Notes under the pieces: model-generated
Database searches by the model: none
Seen by the model: only the letters and a program-made list of their open reading frames with translations
What the model was told of the DNA's origin: nothing
In this document: positions 33,217 to 41,484 of the stretch, piece by piece
Layout of the letters: every line of letters begins with the position of its first letter
Numbering within the stretch: the stretch's first letter is position 1
Position numbers and translations under genes: made by a program
Source of the DNA: Clostridia bacterium
Lineage (GTDB): Bacteria > Bacillota > Clostridia > Christensenellales > Aristaeellaceae
DNA: 46,003 nt
Assembly: GCA_017547805.1 (NCBI GenBank)
Contig: JAFYOR010000082.1
Span: 1 to 46,003 of the forward strand
Reading direction: 5' to 3'

Positions 33217-34408
33217 GCTGACGCTGAGCATTTCCCAGCTCAACGAGTACATTCGCAGGGTTGTGCAGCAGGATCCTATGCTGCATGGCTTATCGATACG
33301 CGGAGAAATCAGCAATCTCAAGCTGCACCAGACAGGAACGCTGTTTTTTACACTCAAGGATGAAGACGCTGCGATCAGTTGTGTCATGTATCCACAGGCG
33401 GTGCAGGGGCTTGCCTTTGCGCCGTTTGATGGTATGAAAGTGACTGCAGCTGGCAGTATTGGATACTATACCCGTGGAGGTCAGCTTCAGTTTTATGCAG
33501 ACAGTCTTCAGACGCAGGGCGTCGGTGCGCTCTATGAGCGATTGATGGCGCTGAAGGCGAAGCTTTTGCAGGAAGGGCTTTTTGACAAAGAAAACAAAAA
33601 GCCGATCCCTGAGTTTGTGAACACAATCGGTGTGGTATCCTCTCCGACGGGCGCAGTCATTCATGATATCCTCAGCGTTGCGCTGCGGCGCGATCCGCAG
33701 GCGCGCATTCTGCTTTGTCCTGTCAGGGTGCAGGGAATCGGCGCGACTGACGAAGTGGTGCAGGCGATTTCGCTGCTTGAGCGGATGAGCGATGTGAGCG
33801 TGATCATCGTGGCGCGTGGCGGCGGCTCAATTGAAAACTTGTGGACATTCAACGAGGAAGCTGTTGTTCGCGCCGTTGCGGGCTGTTCAAAGCCGGTTGT
33901 ATCCGCCGTGGGGCATGAAACGGACGTAACGCTGTGCGATCTGGCAGCGGATATGCGTGCGCCGACACCGTCTGCTGCGGCGGAATGCGTCGTGGTTGAG
34001 CGGGCAGAACGGCTGGCGAGGATGGATCAGCTTGAGCAAAAGCTTGCGCAGATGATGTGCCAGCGCATGGAGGCGGAAGCACGCCGACTTGATTTCATCA
34101 GTCTGAGGCTTTCTTCGATGCATCCGGGACGTGTCCTTGAAAGCGAAGAGAAGCGCCTGAAAGGATTGGAAAAGCAGCTTGAAGACGCTGCGCTGCGGCG
34201 AATTGCGCAGGAAGAACAGCGCGCTGAACAGGCTGCAACTGCGCTTGAATTGCTCAATCCCTTTCGCGTGCTGTCGCGGGGATATGCGATTGTCAGGCGG
34301 CAGGAACGCGTTATTTCCGGAGCAGCGCAAGCGGCTACGGGAGATATCCTGACGATTCAGATGCATGACGGCAGCATTCATGCCGGCGTGATTGACAGGG
34401 AAGAATAA
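33206..34408 (+). CDS. xseA: Exodeoxyribonuclease VII large subunit
   Basis: The 400-residue subunit degrades single-stranded DNA with XseB. An N-terminal OB fold (SISQLNEYIRRV, IRGEISNLKLHQTGTLFFTLKDE) is followed by the catalytic region (GVVSSPTGAVIHDI, ARGGGSIENLW, SAVGHETDVTL, ADMRAPTPSAAAE), a coiled coil and RGYAIVRR. The ATG at 33206 overlaps folD by 11 bases; an in-frame ATG at 33188 lies further inside folD. XseB follows directly. Confidence 0.96.
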   Translation: MAHKLTLSISQLNEYIRRVVQQDPMLHGLSIRGEISNLKLHQTGTLFFTLKDEDAAISCVMYPQAVQGLAFAPFDGMKVTAAGSIGYYTRGGQLQFYADSLQTQGVGALYERLMALKAKLLQEGLFDKENKKPIPEFVNTIGVVSSPTGAVIHDILSVALRRDPQARILLCPVRVQGIGATDEVVQAISLLERMSDVSVIIVARGGGSIENLWTFNEEAVVRAVAGCSKPVVSAVGHETDVTLCDLAADMRAPTPSAAAECVVVERAERLARMDQLEQKLAQMMCQRMEAEARRLDFISLRLSSMHPGRVLESEEKRLKGLEKQLEDAALRRIAQEEQRAEQAATALELLNPFRVLSRGYAIVRRQERVISGAAQAATGDILTIQMHDGSIHAGVIDREE

Positions 34409-34421
34409 AGGAGAACGGGCG

Positions 34422-34649
34422 ATGGCGTCGAAAAAGAAACAGAGGATGTCCTTTGAAGAGGGCATGCAGGCGCTGGAAGGCGTGATTGCCGCGATGAGCG
34501 ACGGCAGCCTTTCTCTGGAAGAGTCCATCAAGGCATATGAAGAGGGCGCCGCGCTTTGTGCGCAGCTCAGAAATATGCTAAGCGAACACAAGAAACGCAT
34601 TGAACAGATTGATCCCCAGACAGCAGAAATTACAGCATTTGAGGAGTAA
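34422..34649 (+). CDS. xseB: Exodeoxyribonuclease VII small subunit
   Basis: The 75-residue helical protein contains MSFEEGMQALEGVIAAMSDGSLSLEESIKAYEEG, cut here by family consensus positions 13-46, which is typical of XseB. It binds the XseA coiled coil. The ATG at 34422 lies 8 nt after AAAGGAGA; a longer frame overlaps xseA. Confidence 0.94.
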   Translation: MASKKKQRMSFEEGMQALEGVIAAMSDGSLSLEESIKAYEEGAALCAQLRNMLSEHKKRIEQIDPQTAEITAFEE

Positions 34650-34652
34650 ACC

Positions 34653-35564
34653 ATGGGATACGGCGAAGCATATGGCCGCTATGTCGGCATGATTGAAGAA
34701 ACGCTTGAAAAGCTCCTTGGCGAGCAGCAGCAGGAGTGCCCCTGTGACGGCGGAATTCCGGCGCATCTTTGCGAGACGATGCGTTACAGCCTGCTGGCAG
34801 GCGGAAAGCGGGTTCGGCCGGTGCTGCTGCTTGCGGCGTGTGAGATGCTGGGCGGCGACATGGCGCAGGCGCTTGTTCCTGCTGCCGCGCTGGAGATGAT
34901 TCACACCTATTCGCTGATTCATGATGATCTGCCCGGTATGGACGACGATGATTACCGCAGGGGCAGACTGACCAATCATAAGGTGTACGGCGTAGGTCAT
35001 GCGATTCTTGCCGGCGATGCGCTGCTCAATTACGCCTACGAATGCATGCTTGAAAACGCAACCGCTTATCCGGAGAACCTTACCGGGCATGTCCGCGCAG
35101 CTTGTGCGATTGCTACGCGGGCGGGCGTTGGCGGCATGATTGCGGGGCAGAGCCTTGATCTGCTCAGCGAGCATATGCCTCCGGATGCGGATCGCCTGCT
35201 GTATATTCATACGCATAAAACAGCGGATCTCCTTACCGCGCCGTTGCTTGCTGCGGCGTATATTTGCGGCGCAGATGAGGAGCAGGTTGCTGCGCTGAGC
35301 CGCTTTGGTTATCATGTGGGCATTGCGTTCCAGATCGATGATGATTTGCTCGACGTGCAGGGAGACGCCAAGGAAATGGGCAAACAGACCGGCATGGATG
35401 CGCAGCGCGGCAAGATGACGTGGCCGTCTCTTGTCGGCGTGGATGGCGCAAAGGCACGCTCCGCTGCTGCGTGGGATGAGGCGCTGGATGCGCTGAATAT
35501 CTTTGGCGAACGCGCATGGTTTATGCGTGAGTTTGCCGCGAAGCTTCGCGCCAGAACAAACTGA
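34653..35564 (+). CDS. ispA: Geranyl/farnesyl diphosphate synthase
   Basis: It condenses isopentenyl diphosphate with allylic diphosphates to C15. The 303-residue chain has GGKRVRPVL, the first Asp-rich motif HDDLPGMDDDD, GDALLNYAYE, and the second motif QIDDDLLD. The position between xseB and the OLE RNA/dxs region is the classic Firmicutes isoprenoid cluster. It begins 3 bases after xseB. Confidence 0.95.
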   Translation: MGYGEAYGRYVGMIEETLEKLLGEQQQECPCDGGIPAHLCETMRYSLLAGGKRVRPVLLLAACEMLGGDMAQALVPAAALEMIHTYSLIHDDLPGMDDDDYRRGRLTNHKVYGVGHAILAGDALLNYAYECMLENATAYPENLTGHVRAACAIATRAGVGGMIAGQSLDLLSEHMPPDADRLLYIHTHKTADLLTAPLLAAAYICGADEEQVAALSRFGYHVGIAFQIDDDLLDVQGDAKEMGKQTGMDAQRGKMTWPSLVGVDGAKARSAAAWDEALDALNIFGERAWFMREFAAKLRARTN

Positions 35565-35577
35565 CGGAGGAGTACGA

Positions 35578-36024
35578 GTGAACGTAATTCGAGATTTTTT
35601 CAGCAACCGGGTTGTGCTGGCTGCTTTTGCCGCATGGGCAATTGCGCAGGGCATCAAGGTGATTCTGACGCTGATTATCACCAAGAAGTTTGATATGTCG
35701 CGCCTCGTCGGTTCCGGCGGCATGCCCAGTTCGCATTCGGCGCTTGTCTGCGCGATGGTGACGTCCATTGGCTATGCGGAAGGGTTTTCATCCTCTGTAT
35801 TTGCGCTTGGCGCCTGTTTTGCGGCGATTGTGATGTATGATGCGGCCGGCGTTCGCCGTTCTACGGGAAAGAATGCCGCTGTGCTCAACCATCTGCTTGA
35901 TGGTCTCGCGGGAAATGGATTTGTCTTTGACGAAGAACGCCTCAAGGAGCTTGTCGGCCATACGCCGGTTCAGGTTGTGGCGGGCGCACTGCTGGGTATT
36001 CTCGTAGGAACGCTGATCGGATGA
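35578..36024 (+). CDS. DUF212 / divergent PAP2 family membrane protein
   Basis: The 148-residue protein has three or four hydrophobic segments and the motif GGMPSSHSALVCA, the divergent PAP2 phosphatase signature, followed by YDAAGVRRSTGKNA and HTPVQVVAGALLG. It may act on a polyprenyl or lipid phosphate, which would fit its place after ispA, but this is inference. The GTG at 35578 has GGAGG 7 nt upstream. The OLE RNA gene follows. Confidence 0.88.
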   Translation: MNVIRDFFSNRVVLAAFAAWAIAQGIKVILTLIITKKFDMSRLVGSGGMPSSHSALVCAMVTSIGYAEGFSSSVFALGACFAAIVMYDAAGVRRSTGKNAAVLNHLLDGLAGNGFVFDEERLKELVGHTPVQVVAGALLGILVGTLIG

Positions 36025-36055
36025 GCAGTACTTGTCAATCTGCACGCAATTTGTG

Positions 36056-36084
36056 TTGCATAGGCTTGACAGGCATGGTATAAT
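36056..36084 (+). promoter_or_regulatory. Promoter of the OLE RNA gene
   Basis: The -35 TTGCAT (36056-36061), a 17-bp spacer and a perfect -10 TATAAT (36079-36084) with TGG directly before it (extended -10). It would start RNA near 36091. A TTGACA at 36065 is too close to the -10 to act as its partner. Confidence 0.75.
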
Positions 36085-36090
36085 TATTCT

Positions 36091-36691
36091 CAGGTGGTGC
36101 AGTATTCTAGTCAGCAAAGTCTGTTCTGAAGACGGGGCTAAAAATCCGTTAAAGGGCATATCGATGAAGTTCCTGGTATTGGCTGCTGACGCCCAGTCGG
36201 GGGTCGATGCTGGGAGTAAGAATTATGGGCGACCGTCAATGGCATGGCGGAGAACGACCCATTTTTCGTGGAGGCATGGCGCGCAAGCGACATGAAAACC
36301 TGCATGGTGGTACAAAAGCTACCTGCAGTGTAGCCTGCCTTGAGTGGGTGCGGCGGATCATGGATCCACGCGCGGCAACCAAAAGCTTACGGAAGCCGAT
36401 GCGATTGCCATGTGAAACCGTGGCTGCAAAAGAGGCTAGGAATGGACCGACGCTGCCGAGGAAAGCTCCTAGACTGTCGATGAGGATATGGCAGAGATTA
36501 CAGTGTGGACTCAGTGGTAATTCGGTCCCACGTTCGGAAACGGCGTGGCGTTTGCTTTCAAGGGAAACCGCTCTTATGGCGACAGGGAGTAGCGAATGGG
36601 GAAATCCTACCGAACCTAAGCCGCAAGGTTTATTTGTCGTATCACCACCTTCTTTTGACAATTTGCCCACGGTTGAATCGTGGGCTTTTTT
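36091..36691 (+). ncRNA. ole: OLE RNA (ornate, large, extremophilic)
   Basis: A stretch of about 600 nt without a credible gene lies between isoprenoid genes (ispA, then DUF212) and a gene for an OapA-like membrane protein followed by dxs, which is the known genomic context of OLE RNA. Its length fits the class (about 600 nt). It has its own promoter and ends in a terminator hairpin (36665-36691). OLE RNA forms a membrane ribonucleoprotein with OapA and is linked to cold, alcohol and Mg2+ stress tolerance. It lacks the RNase P, tmRNA and SRP signatures I know. Family assignment rests mainly on context and size; I could not align it to the consensus. Confidence 0.85.
36665..36691 (+). terminator. 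Intrinsic terminator at the OLE RNA 3' end
   Basis: A 7-bp stem (gcccacg/cgtgggc) with a 7-nt loop is followed by six T. It lies 100 bases before oapA, so oapA must depend on read-through or another start. Confidence 0.88.
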
Positions 36692-36790
36692 ACCTTATTG
36701 CGAATTTTGTGCAGCACAGCGATCTTTGCCATGGCAAAGCTGATCAGCAAGAAGGGAATATGCTGGTTTCAAATAACGGGAGAGAAGAAT

Positions 36791-37378
36791 TTGAGTAGTG
36801 AAAGTACGCTGAGCAAGAAAGAAAAGGCGAAGCAAAACCAAAAACGATGGGTGCTGACGGTTGTCATCCTGTCGTTTGCGCTGTCCATCGTGATGTCGTT
36901 TCTGACCAGTCTGTTTGTGGAGTCGGCCGGACTGTTCGTTGCGCTGCTTGCGCTGATTATGCTGGTGCTGCTGGGCATCATTACGGACATCATCGGCACG
37001 GCGGTTACTTCTGCCGAGGATCAGCCGTTTATTGCCATGGCCTCAAAGCGCATTGCAGGCGCTAAGCAGGCGCTTCGCCTGATCCGCATGGCAGAAAAGG
37101 TTTCCAGCCTGCTCAATGACGTCGTTGGTGATATTGTCGGCATTGTTTCCGGTTCGGCTGGTTCTGTCATCGCGCTTTCGCTGGTGAAGCTTGGCGTTCC
37201 CGGAACGGTTGCTTCGATCCTGATTGCTGCATTCACCTCTGCATTCATGATTGGCGGCAAGGCGTACGGAAAAGGCTTTGCCATAGAGAACAGTTCGAAG
37301 ATTGTCCTGCAGGTTGGCAGGTTGATGGCGCTGTTTGAAATGAAGAAAAGGAAGAAAAAGCGTGCAAATCGAAGATAA
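36791..37378 (+). CDS. oapA: OLE-associated protein OapA-like membrane protein
   Basis: OapA is the membrane protein partner of OLE RNA. The 195-residue product has a basic N-terminus (KKEKAKQNQKRW), hydrophobic helices at about 21-42, 47-70 and 120-155, a DVVGD (residues 110-114) that fits the D-x-x-x-D motif reported for OapA, and a very basic end (KKRKKKRANRR) suited to RNA binding. I chose TTG 36791 because GGGAGAG at 36778-36784 lies 6-7 nt before it. An ATG at 36680 lies inside the OLE terminator. Assignment uses position and these features. Confidence 0.85.
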   Translation: MSSESTLSKKEKAKQNQKRWVLTVVILSFALSIVMSFLTSLFVESAGLFVALLALIMLVLLGIITDIIGTAVTSAEDQPFIAMASKRIAGAKQALRLIRMAEKVSSLLNDVVGDIVGIVSGSAGSVIALSLVKLGVPGTVASILIAAFTSAFMIGGKAYGKGFAIENSSKIVLQVGRLMALFEMKKRKKKRANRR

Positions 37379-37391
37379 GGAGGGGCTGAAG

Positions 37392-39266
37392 ATGAAGATT
37401 CTGCCGGAGATTCATGAACCCGGTGATGTCAGACGGCTCTCTTGTCAGCAGTGCGAGATACTCGCCGGTGAAATCCGCCAGACGATCATCGATACTGTGT
37501 CAAGGCAGGGCGGACATCTGGCCTCCAATCTTGGCGACGTTGAATTGACCATCGCGCTGCATCGGGCATTTGAAAGCCCGAAGGATAAAATCATTTTCGA
37601 TGTTGGTCATCAGATTTATGCTCACAAACTCCTGACCGGACGGCTGGAGCAGTTTTCTACGCTCAGATCATATCAGGGAATGAGCGGCTTCCCCTGCCGC
37701 GCGGAGAGCGAACACGATCTCTTTGACACAGGCCACTCGTCAACCGCGATCTCCATGGCGCTGGGCCTTGCCCGGGCGCGGGATCTGAAGGGCGAGGATC
37801 ACCATGTTGTTGCGATCGTCGGCGACGGCGCGCTGACCGGCGGAATGTGCTACGAGGCGATGAACGATGCGGGCAATGGAAAGAGCCGCCTGATCGTCGT
37901 GCTGAACGATAACGAAATGTCGATTTCCAAAAACGTCGGCGCGTTGTCGGTGCATTTCAGAAATCTTCGTGCCAGCGCTTCGTGGTATGGCGGTAAAAAG
38001 CGAATCAGGCAGGTTCTTGAATGTGTTCCTCTGCTGGGCAAGCCGATTGCGCATGTGATTGAAAAGGCGAAGGACATGGTAAAGTCCGTCGTTACGGAAG
38101 GCGAGCTGTTTGAAGCGCTCGGTTTTCGCTATCTTGGTCCGTTTGACGGACATAATATCGATGAGATGACGCATGTCTTTGAGGAAGCAAAGCAGATCGC
38201 CGATACGCCTGTATTGATTCACATGATCACCAAAAAAGGCAATGGCTATGATCTTGCGGAGCGTCAGCCGGAGAAATTCCACGGTGTGGCGCCTTTCCGC
38301 GTGGAAAACGGTCTTCGCCGCAAACAGAGCAGTCATGAAAGCGCTGCGCAGGCGGCGGGTAAGGGACTGGTCGCTATCGCGGCGGAGGATCAGCGCGTCG
38401 TTGCCATTACGGCTGCCATGGCCGGAGGCACAGGTCTTTCCGAGTTTGAAACGTATTATCCCGAGCGGTTTTTTGACGTCGGCATCGCCGAGCAGCATGC
38501 TGTCAGCATGGCGGCAGGCCTTGCCAGAGACGGGCTCAGGCCGTATTTTGCGGTGTATGCGACGTTCATGCAGCGAGCATATGACCAGCTCGTGCATGAT
38601 GTATGCCTGCAGAATTTGCCGGTGTGCATTCTTAACGATCATGCGGGTTTTGTTGGCGACGATGGAAAGACGCATCATGGCGTTCTGAGCGTACCGATGA
38701 TGCTGAGCATTCCGAACCTGACGATTCTTGCGCCGCGCGATACGCAGGAGATCAGAAACTGCGTCCGGGCGTCTCTGACGATTGAAGGTCCGTGCGTGAT
38801 CCAGTATTCAAAGGACGGCATTGCGCCCTATGCCCAAGCGACCGATGGAAAGCCGTTTGAAATCGGACGCTGGCAGCAGCTGCGCGCCGGAGGCGACTGC
38901 ACAATCCTCGCGTATGGACGCATGACGAAGCATGCCATGGAAGCGGCGCAGATACTTGCAAAACGCGGGATTGAGGCGGAAGTAGTGGACTGCTGCTCGA
39001 TCAAGCCCATGGATATGGCGTATCTTAAGCGCCTGTTTGAACGCGATGCCGTGCTGATCACCGTCGAAGAGGGCGAAAAGATCGGCGGCTTTGGCAGCGA
39101 GGTGGCTCGTGCCTGCGTCGATCATGGGGCAAAAGCGCCTGCTGCGATCATTGGCATTGAGAACCGCTTCGTCGCGCACGGTACGGTGGATCAGCTGCTG
39201 GAGGAGTGCGGACTCAAGAGCGAACAGATTGCCCAACGCATTGCAGCGGTACTGAAAGCGGAGTGA
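37392..39266 (+). CDS. dxs: 1-deoxy-D-xylulose-5-phosphate synthase
   Basis: Dxs makes DXP from pyruvate and glyceraldehyde-3-phosphate with thiamine diphosphate, the first step of the MEP isoprenoid pathway. The 624-residue chain has HQIYAHKLLTGR, the ThDP motif GDGALTGGMCYEAMNDAG, the catalytic Glu in VGIAEQHAVSMAAG and PFDGHNID. The ATG at 37392 has AAGGAGG 7 nt upstream; a GTG at 37362 would overlap oapA and has no site. It supplies the precursors for IspA in the same cluster. Confidence 0.96.
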   Translation: MKILPEIHEPGDVRRLSCQQCEILAGEIRQTIIDTVSRQGGHLASNLGDVELTIALHRAFESPKDKIIFDVGHQIYAHKLLTGRLEQFSTLRSYQGMSGFPCRAESEHDLFDTGHSSTAISMALGLARARDLKGEDHHVVAIVGDGALTGGMCYEAMNDAGNGKSRLIVVLNDNEMSISKNVGALSVHFRNLRASASWYGGKKRIRQVLECVPLLGKPIAHVIEKAKDMVKSVVTEGELFEALGFRYLGPFDGHNIDEMTHVFEEAKQIADTPVLIHMITKKGNGYDLAERQPEKFHGVAPFRVENGLRRKQSSHESAAQAAGKGLVAIAAEDQRVVAITAAMAGGTGLSEFETYYPERFFDVGIAEQHAVSMAAGLARDGLRPYFAVYATFMQRAYDQLVHDVCLQNLPVCILNDHAGFVGDDGKTHHGVLSVPMMLSIPNLTILAPRDTQEIRNCVRASLTIEGPCVIQYSKDGIAPYAQATDGKPFEIGRWQQLRAGGDCTILAYGRMTKHAMEAAQILAKRGIEAEVVDCCSIKPMDMAYLKRLFERDAVLITVEEGEKIGGFGSEVARACVDHGAKAPAAIIGIENRFVAHGTVDQLLEECGLKSEQIAQRIAAVLKAE

Positions 39267-39272
39267 TAGACA

Positions 39273-40091
39273 ATGAGTGATAAAAAAAGGGTAGATGTCG
39301 CGCTGGTGGAGCGCGGCCTGGCGGCAAGCCGTGAGAAGGCGCAGGCGCTCGTGATGTCCGGCGTGGTGTATATCGGCGAAAATAAGGTCACGAAGGCCTC
39401 TGCCACGGTGACCGCTGAAGATGAGCTGATTGTCAGGCAGACCGGAACGGGTTATGTTTCGCGCGGCGCGCTCAAGCTTGAAAAAGGACTGAAGGTTTTT
39501 GCCTATGATCCCACCGGCGTGGTGGCGATGGATCTTGGCGCTTCGACCGGCGGCTTTACGGATGTATTGCTGCAAAACGGCGCGCAGCATGTCTATTCCA
39601 TCGATGTCGGATATGGACAGCTTGACTGGAAGCTGCGCAACGACCCGCGTGTAACGGTTATGGAAAGAACCAATGCCCGTTATCTCAAGGCGGAGGATCT
39701 GCCGCTTCATCCGACACTGGGCGTCATGGATGTTTCCTTTATTTCCATCACAAAGATCCTTCCTGCGGCTGCGCAGATCATGGGAGAGGACGGAGCGTTT
39801 ATTTCCCTCATCAAGCCCCAGTTTGAAGCGGGGCGTGATCGCGTGGGCAAGAAAGGCGTCGTGCGCGATGCGCAGGCACACCGCGATGTGATTATGGAGA
39901 TTTTGGCGTTCATAGATCAGGAAATGGGCTGGGCTGCGCAGGCGCTGTCCTTTTCGCCGATTAAGGGGCCGGAAGGCAATATCGAGTTCCTTGTTTACAT
40001 CCTGCCAAGAAGCAGGGCGACGCATCAGGTGACGGCCGATGAGGTGAATACCGTCGTTGAGCAGGCGCATGTTGCTCTCAAGGAAGCGTAA
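39273..40091 (+). CDS. tlyA: TlyA family rRNA 2'-O-methyltransferase
   Basis: The 272-residue protein has an N-terminal S4 RNA-binding domain (about 1-62, VDVALVERGLAASREKAQALVMSG) and a SAM-dependent FtsJ-like domain (about 80-265; MDLGASTGGFTDVLLQNGA, DVSFISI, IKPQFEAGRDRVGKKGVV). Relatives methylate the 2'-O of ribose in 16S and 23S rRNA; in this clade the exact target is not certain. It lies 6 bases after dxs, in the usual dxs-tlyA-nadK-argR-recN order. Confidence 0.93.
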   Translation: MSDKKRVDVALVERGLAASREKAQALVMSGVVYIGENKVTKASATVTAEDELIVRQTGTGYVSRGALKLEKGLKVFAYDPTGVVAMDLGASTGGFTDVLLQNGAQHVYSIDVGYGQLDWKLRNDPRVTVMERTNARYLKAEDLPLHPTLGVMDVSFISITKILPAAAQIMGEDGAFISLIKPQFEAGRDRVGKKGVVRDAQAHRDVIMEILAFIDQEMGWAAQALSFSPIKGPEGNIEFLVYILPRSRATHQVTADEVNTVVEQAHVALKEA

Positions 40092-40119
40092 ATAATTGAG
40101 AATGGAGGCGCACCAGACT

Positions 40120-41001
40120 GTGAACAGCGTTTTGTATGTTCTCAATACGAAGAAACCAGCGGTCTATTCGTCTGTCAACGAATGCGCCTTGCTGTGCATG
40201 CAACGGGGGATTTCCATCAGCTTTCTGAAAGAGGATGAGGAATCTCTGGCTGCCAATCTGCCGAATATCCTGAATCAGTGCGGAATTATCAGACGGCCTG
40301 CGTACGGTCAGTTTGATGCGATTTTCGTCTTTGGCGGAGATGGGACGATGCTTCATGCACTGGATGCGTTTGTTGAATGCGACATACCGATGCTGGGCAT
40401 CAATCTGGGCAGAATGGGCTTTCTGCTGGAAACAGAGGTCACGGACCTTGAAGAGACGATTGATAAGCTGCTGAGCGGCGCGTACGTCATTGAACGGCGC
40501 ATGATGCTCAAGGTTGAAGGATACTGCAGCGGAACGCGGATTGACGCCTATGCCACCAATGACGTGGCGGTATCCCGCGGTCTCTCTCAGCGGATGATTG
40601 CGGTGGACGCGTTTGTTGGCGATATTCTGGTGGATCACTATATTGCCGATGGCGTTGTGCTCGCCAGTCCGACAGGTTCAACCGGCTATTCGCTTTCCGC
40701 CGGCGGTCCGATTGTCAGTCCGGACGTGCAGTGCTTTATTCTCAATCCGATTTGTCCTCATACGCTGACCTCGCGGCCAATCGTGCTTTCCAGCGATGCA
40801 TGTGTTCGCCTGAAGCTCAATATGAACGAAATGAGAGAAGGCGTACAGCTGTCCATCGATGGACAGTCGGTATGCACGATGGCCAACTATGAAGAGATTC
40901 GGATTCGCCGATCCAGCCACGACGCTATGCTGATCAGGTTTCCGAAGGAAAGAAACTATTTTTCATTACTAAAGAGTAAATTGTCCCAATGGACACTATA
41001 A
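40120..41001 (+). CDS. nadK: NAD kinase
   Basis: NadK phosphorylates NAD to NADP. The 293-residue chain has FGGDGTMLHAL, TNDVAVSRG and SPTGSTGYSLSAGGP, the three family motifs. The GTG at 40120 lies 11 nt after GGAGG (40104-40108), and its product starts VNSVLYVLNTKKPA, matching relatives; an in-frame TTG at 40096 precedes that site. Confidence 0.95.
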   Translation: MNSVLYVLNTKKPAVYSSVNECALLCMQRGISISFLKEDEESLAANLPNILNQCGIIRRPAYGQFDAIFVFGGDGTMLHALDAFVECDIPMLGINLGRMGFLLETEVTDLEETIDKLLSGAYVIERRMMLKVEGYCSGTRIDAYATNDVAVSRGLSQRMIAVDAFVGDILVDHYIADGVVLASPTGSTGYSLSAGGPIVSPDVQCFILNPICPHTLTSRPIVLSSDACVRLKLNMNEMREGVQLSIDGQSVCTMANYEEIRIRRSSHDAMLIRFPKERNYFSLLKSKLSQWTL

Positions 41002-41022
41002 AATGAAAGGGGATTGCTGATC

Positions 41023-41472
41023 ATGAAGGCGAAACGTCAGGCGGTGATTCGTGAAATTGTTGAAAAGCAGTGCATTCAGACCCAGGAGGAGCTCGCCGAA
41101 GCGCTCTGCGCACGCGGCATGGTTGTCACGCAGGCCACTGTTTCGCGCGATATCAAGGAAATGCATCTGTTTAAGGTGCTTGCTGAAGATGGCAGTTATC
41201 GCTATGCGACGATGGAACGCGAGAACCAGACGACCAATGACCGTATGATCCGCATGCTCTCTGATTCGGTGCTGGATATGGCATCTGCCAACAATCTGAT
41301 CGTAATCCATACGCTGCCGGGAAGCGCGCATGTTGCGGCTGAGGCGATTGATTGCCTGAAATGGCCGGACGTGCTGGGAACGATCGCCGGCGACAATACG
41401 ATTCTGGTGATTGTCCGCAGCAATGAGGAAGTGGATGACGTCATCAGGCGGTTTAAGGGAATTGTGAAATAA
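41023..41472 (+). CDS. argR: Arginine repressor ArgR
   Basis: ArgR senses arginine as a hexamer and controls arginine genes. The 149-residue protein has an N-terminal winged helix (about 1-70; TQEELAEALCARG, VTQATVSRDIKEMHL) and a C-terminal oligomerisation domain with LPGSAH and GTIAGDNTILVI, the arginine-binding region. The ATG has AAAGGGGA 9 nt upstream. No arginine biosynthesis gene is near; its place before recN is a conserved Firmicutes arrangement. Confidence 0.95.
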   Translation: MKAKRQAVIREIVEKQCIQTQEELAEALCARGMVVTQATVSRDIKEMHLFKVLAEDGSYRYATMERENQTTNDRMIRMLSDSVLDMASANNLIVIHTLPGSAHVAAEAIDCLKWPDVLGTIAGDNTILVIVRSNEEVDDVIRRFKGIVK

Positions 41473-41484
41473 CAGGAGGACGCT

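Noticed and set aside
36091-36691. RNase P RNA or tmRNA in the long non-coding stretch after the DUF212 gene
   Set aside because: The GAGGAAAG stretch near 36460 resembles the RNase P start, but the other conserved blocks are missing and it lies in the middle of the RNA. No tmRNA ends were seen. The ispA/oapA/dxs context points to OLE RNA.
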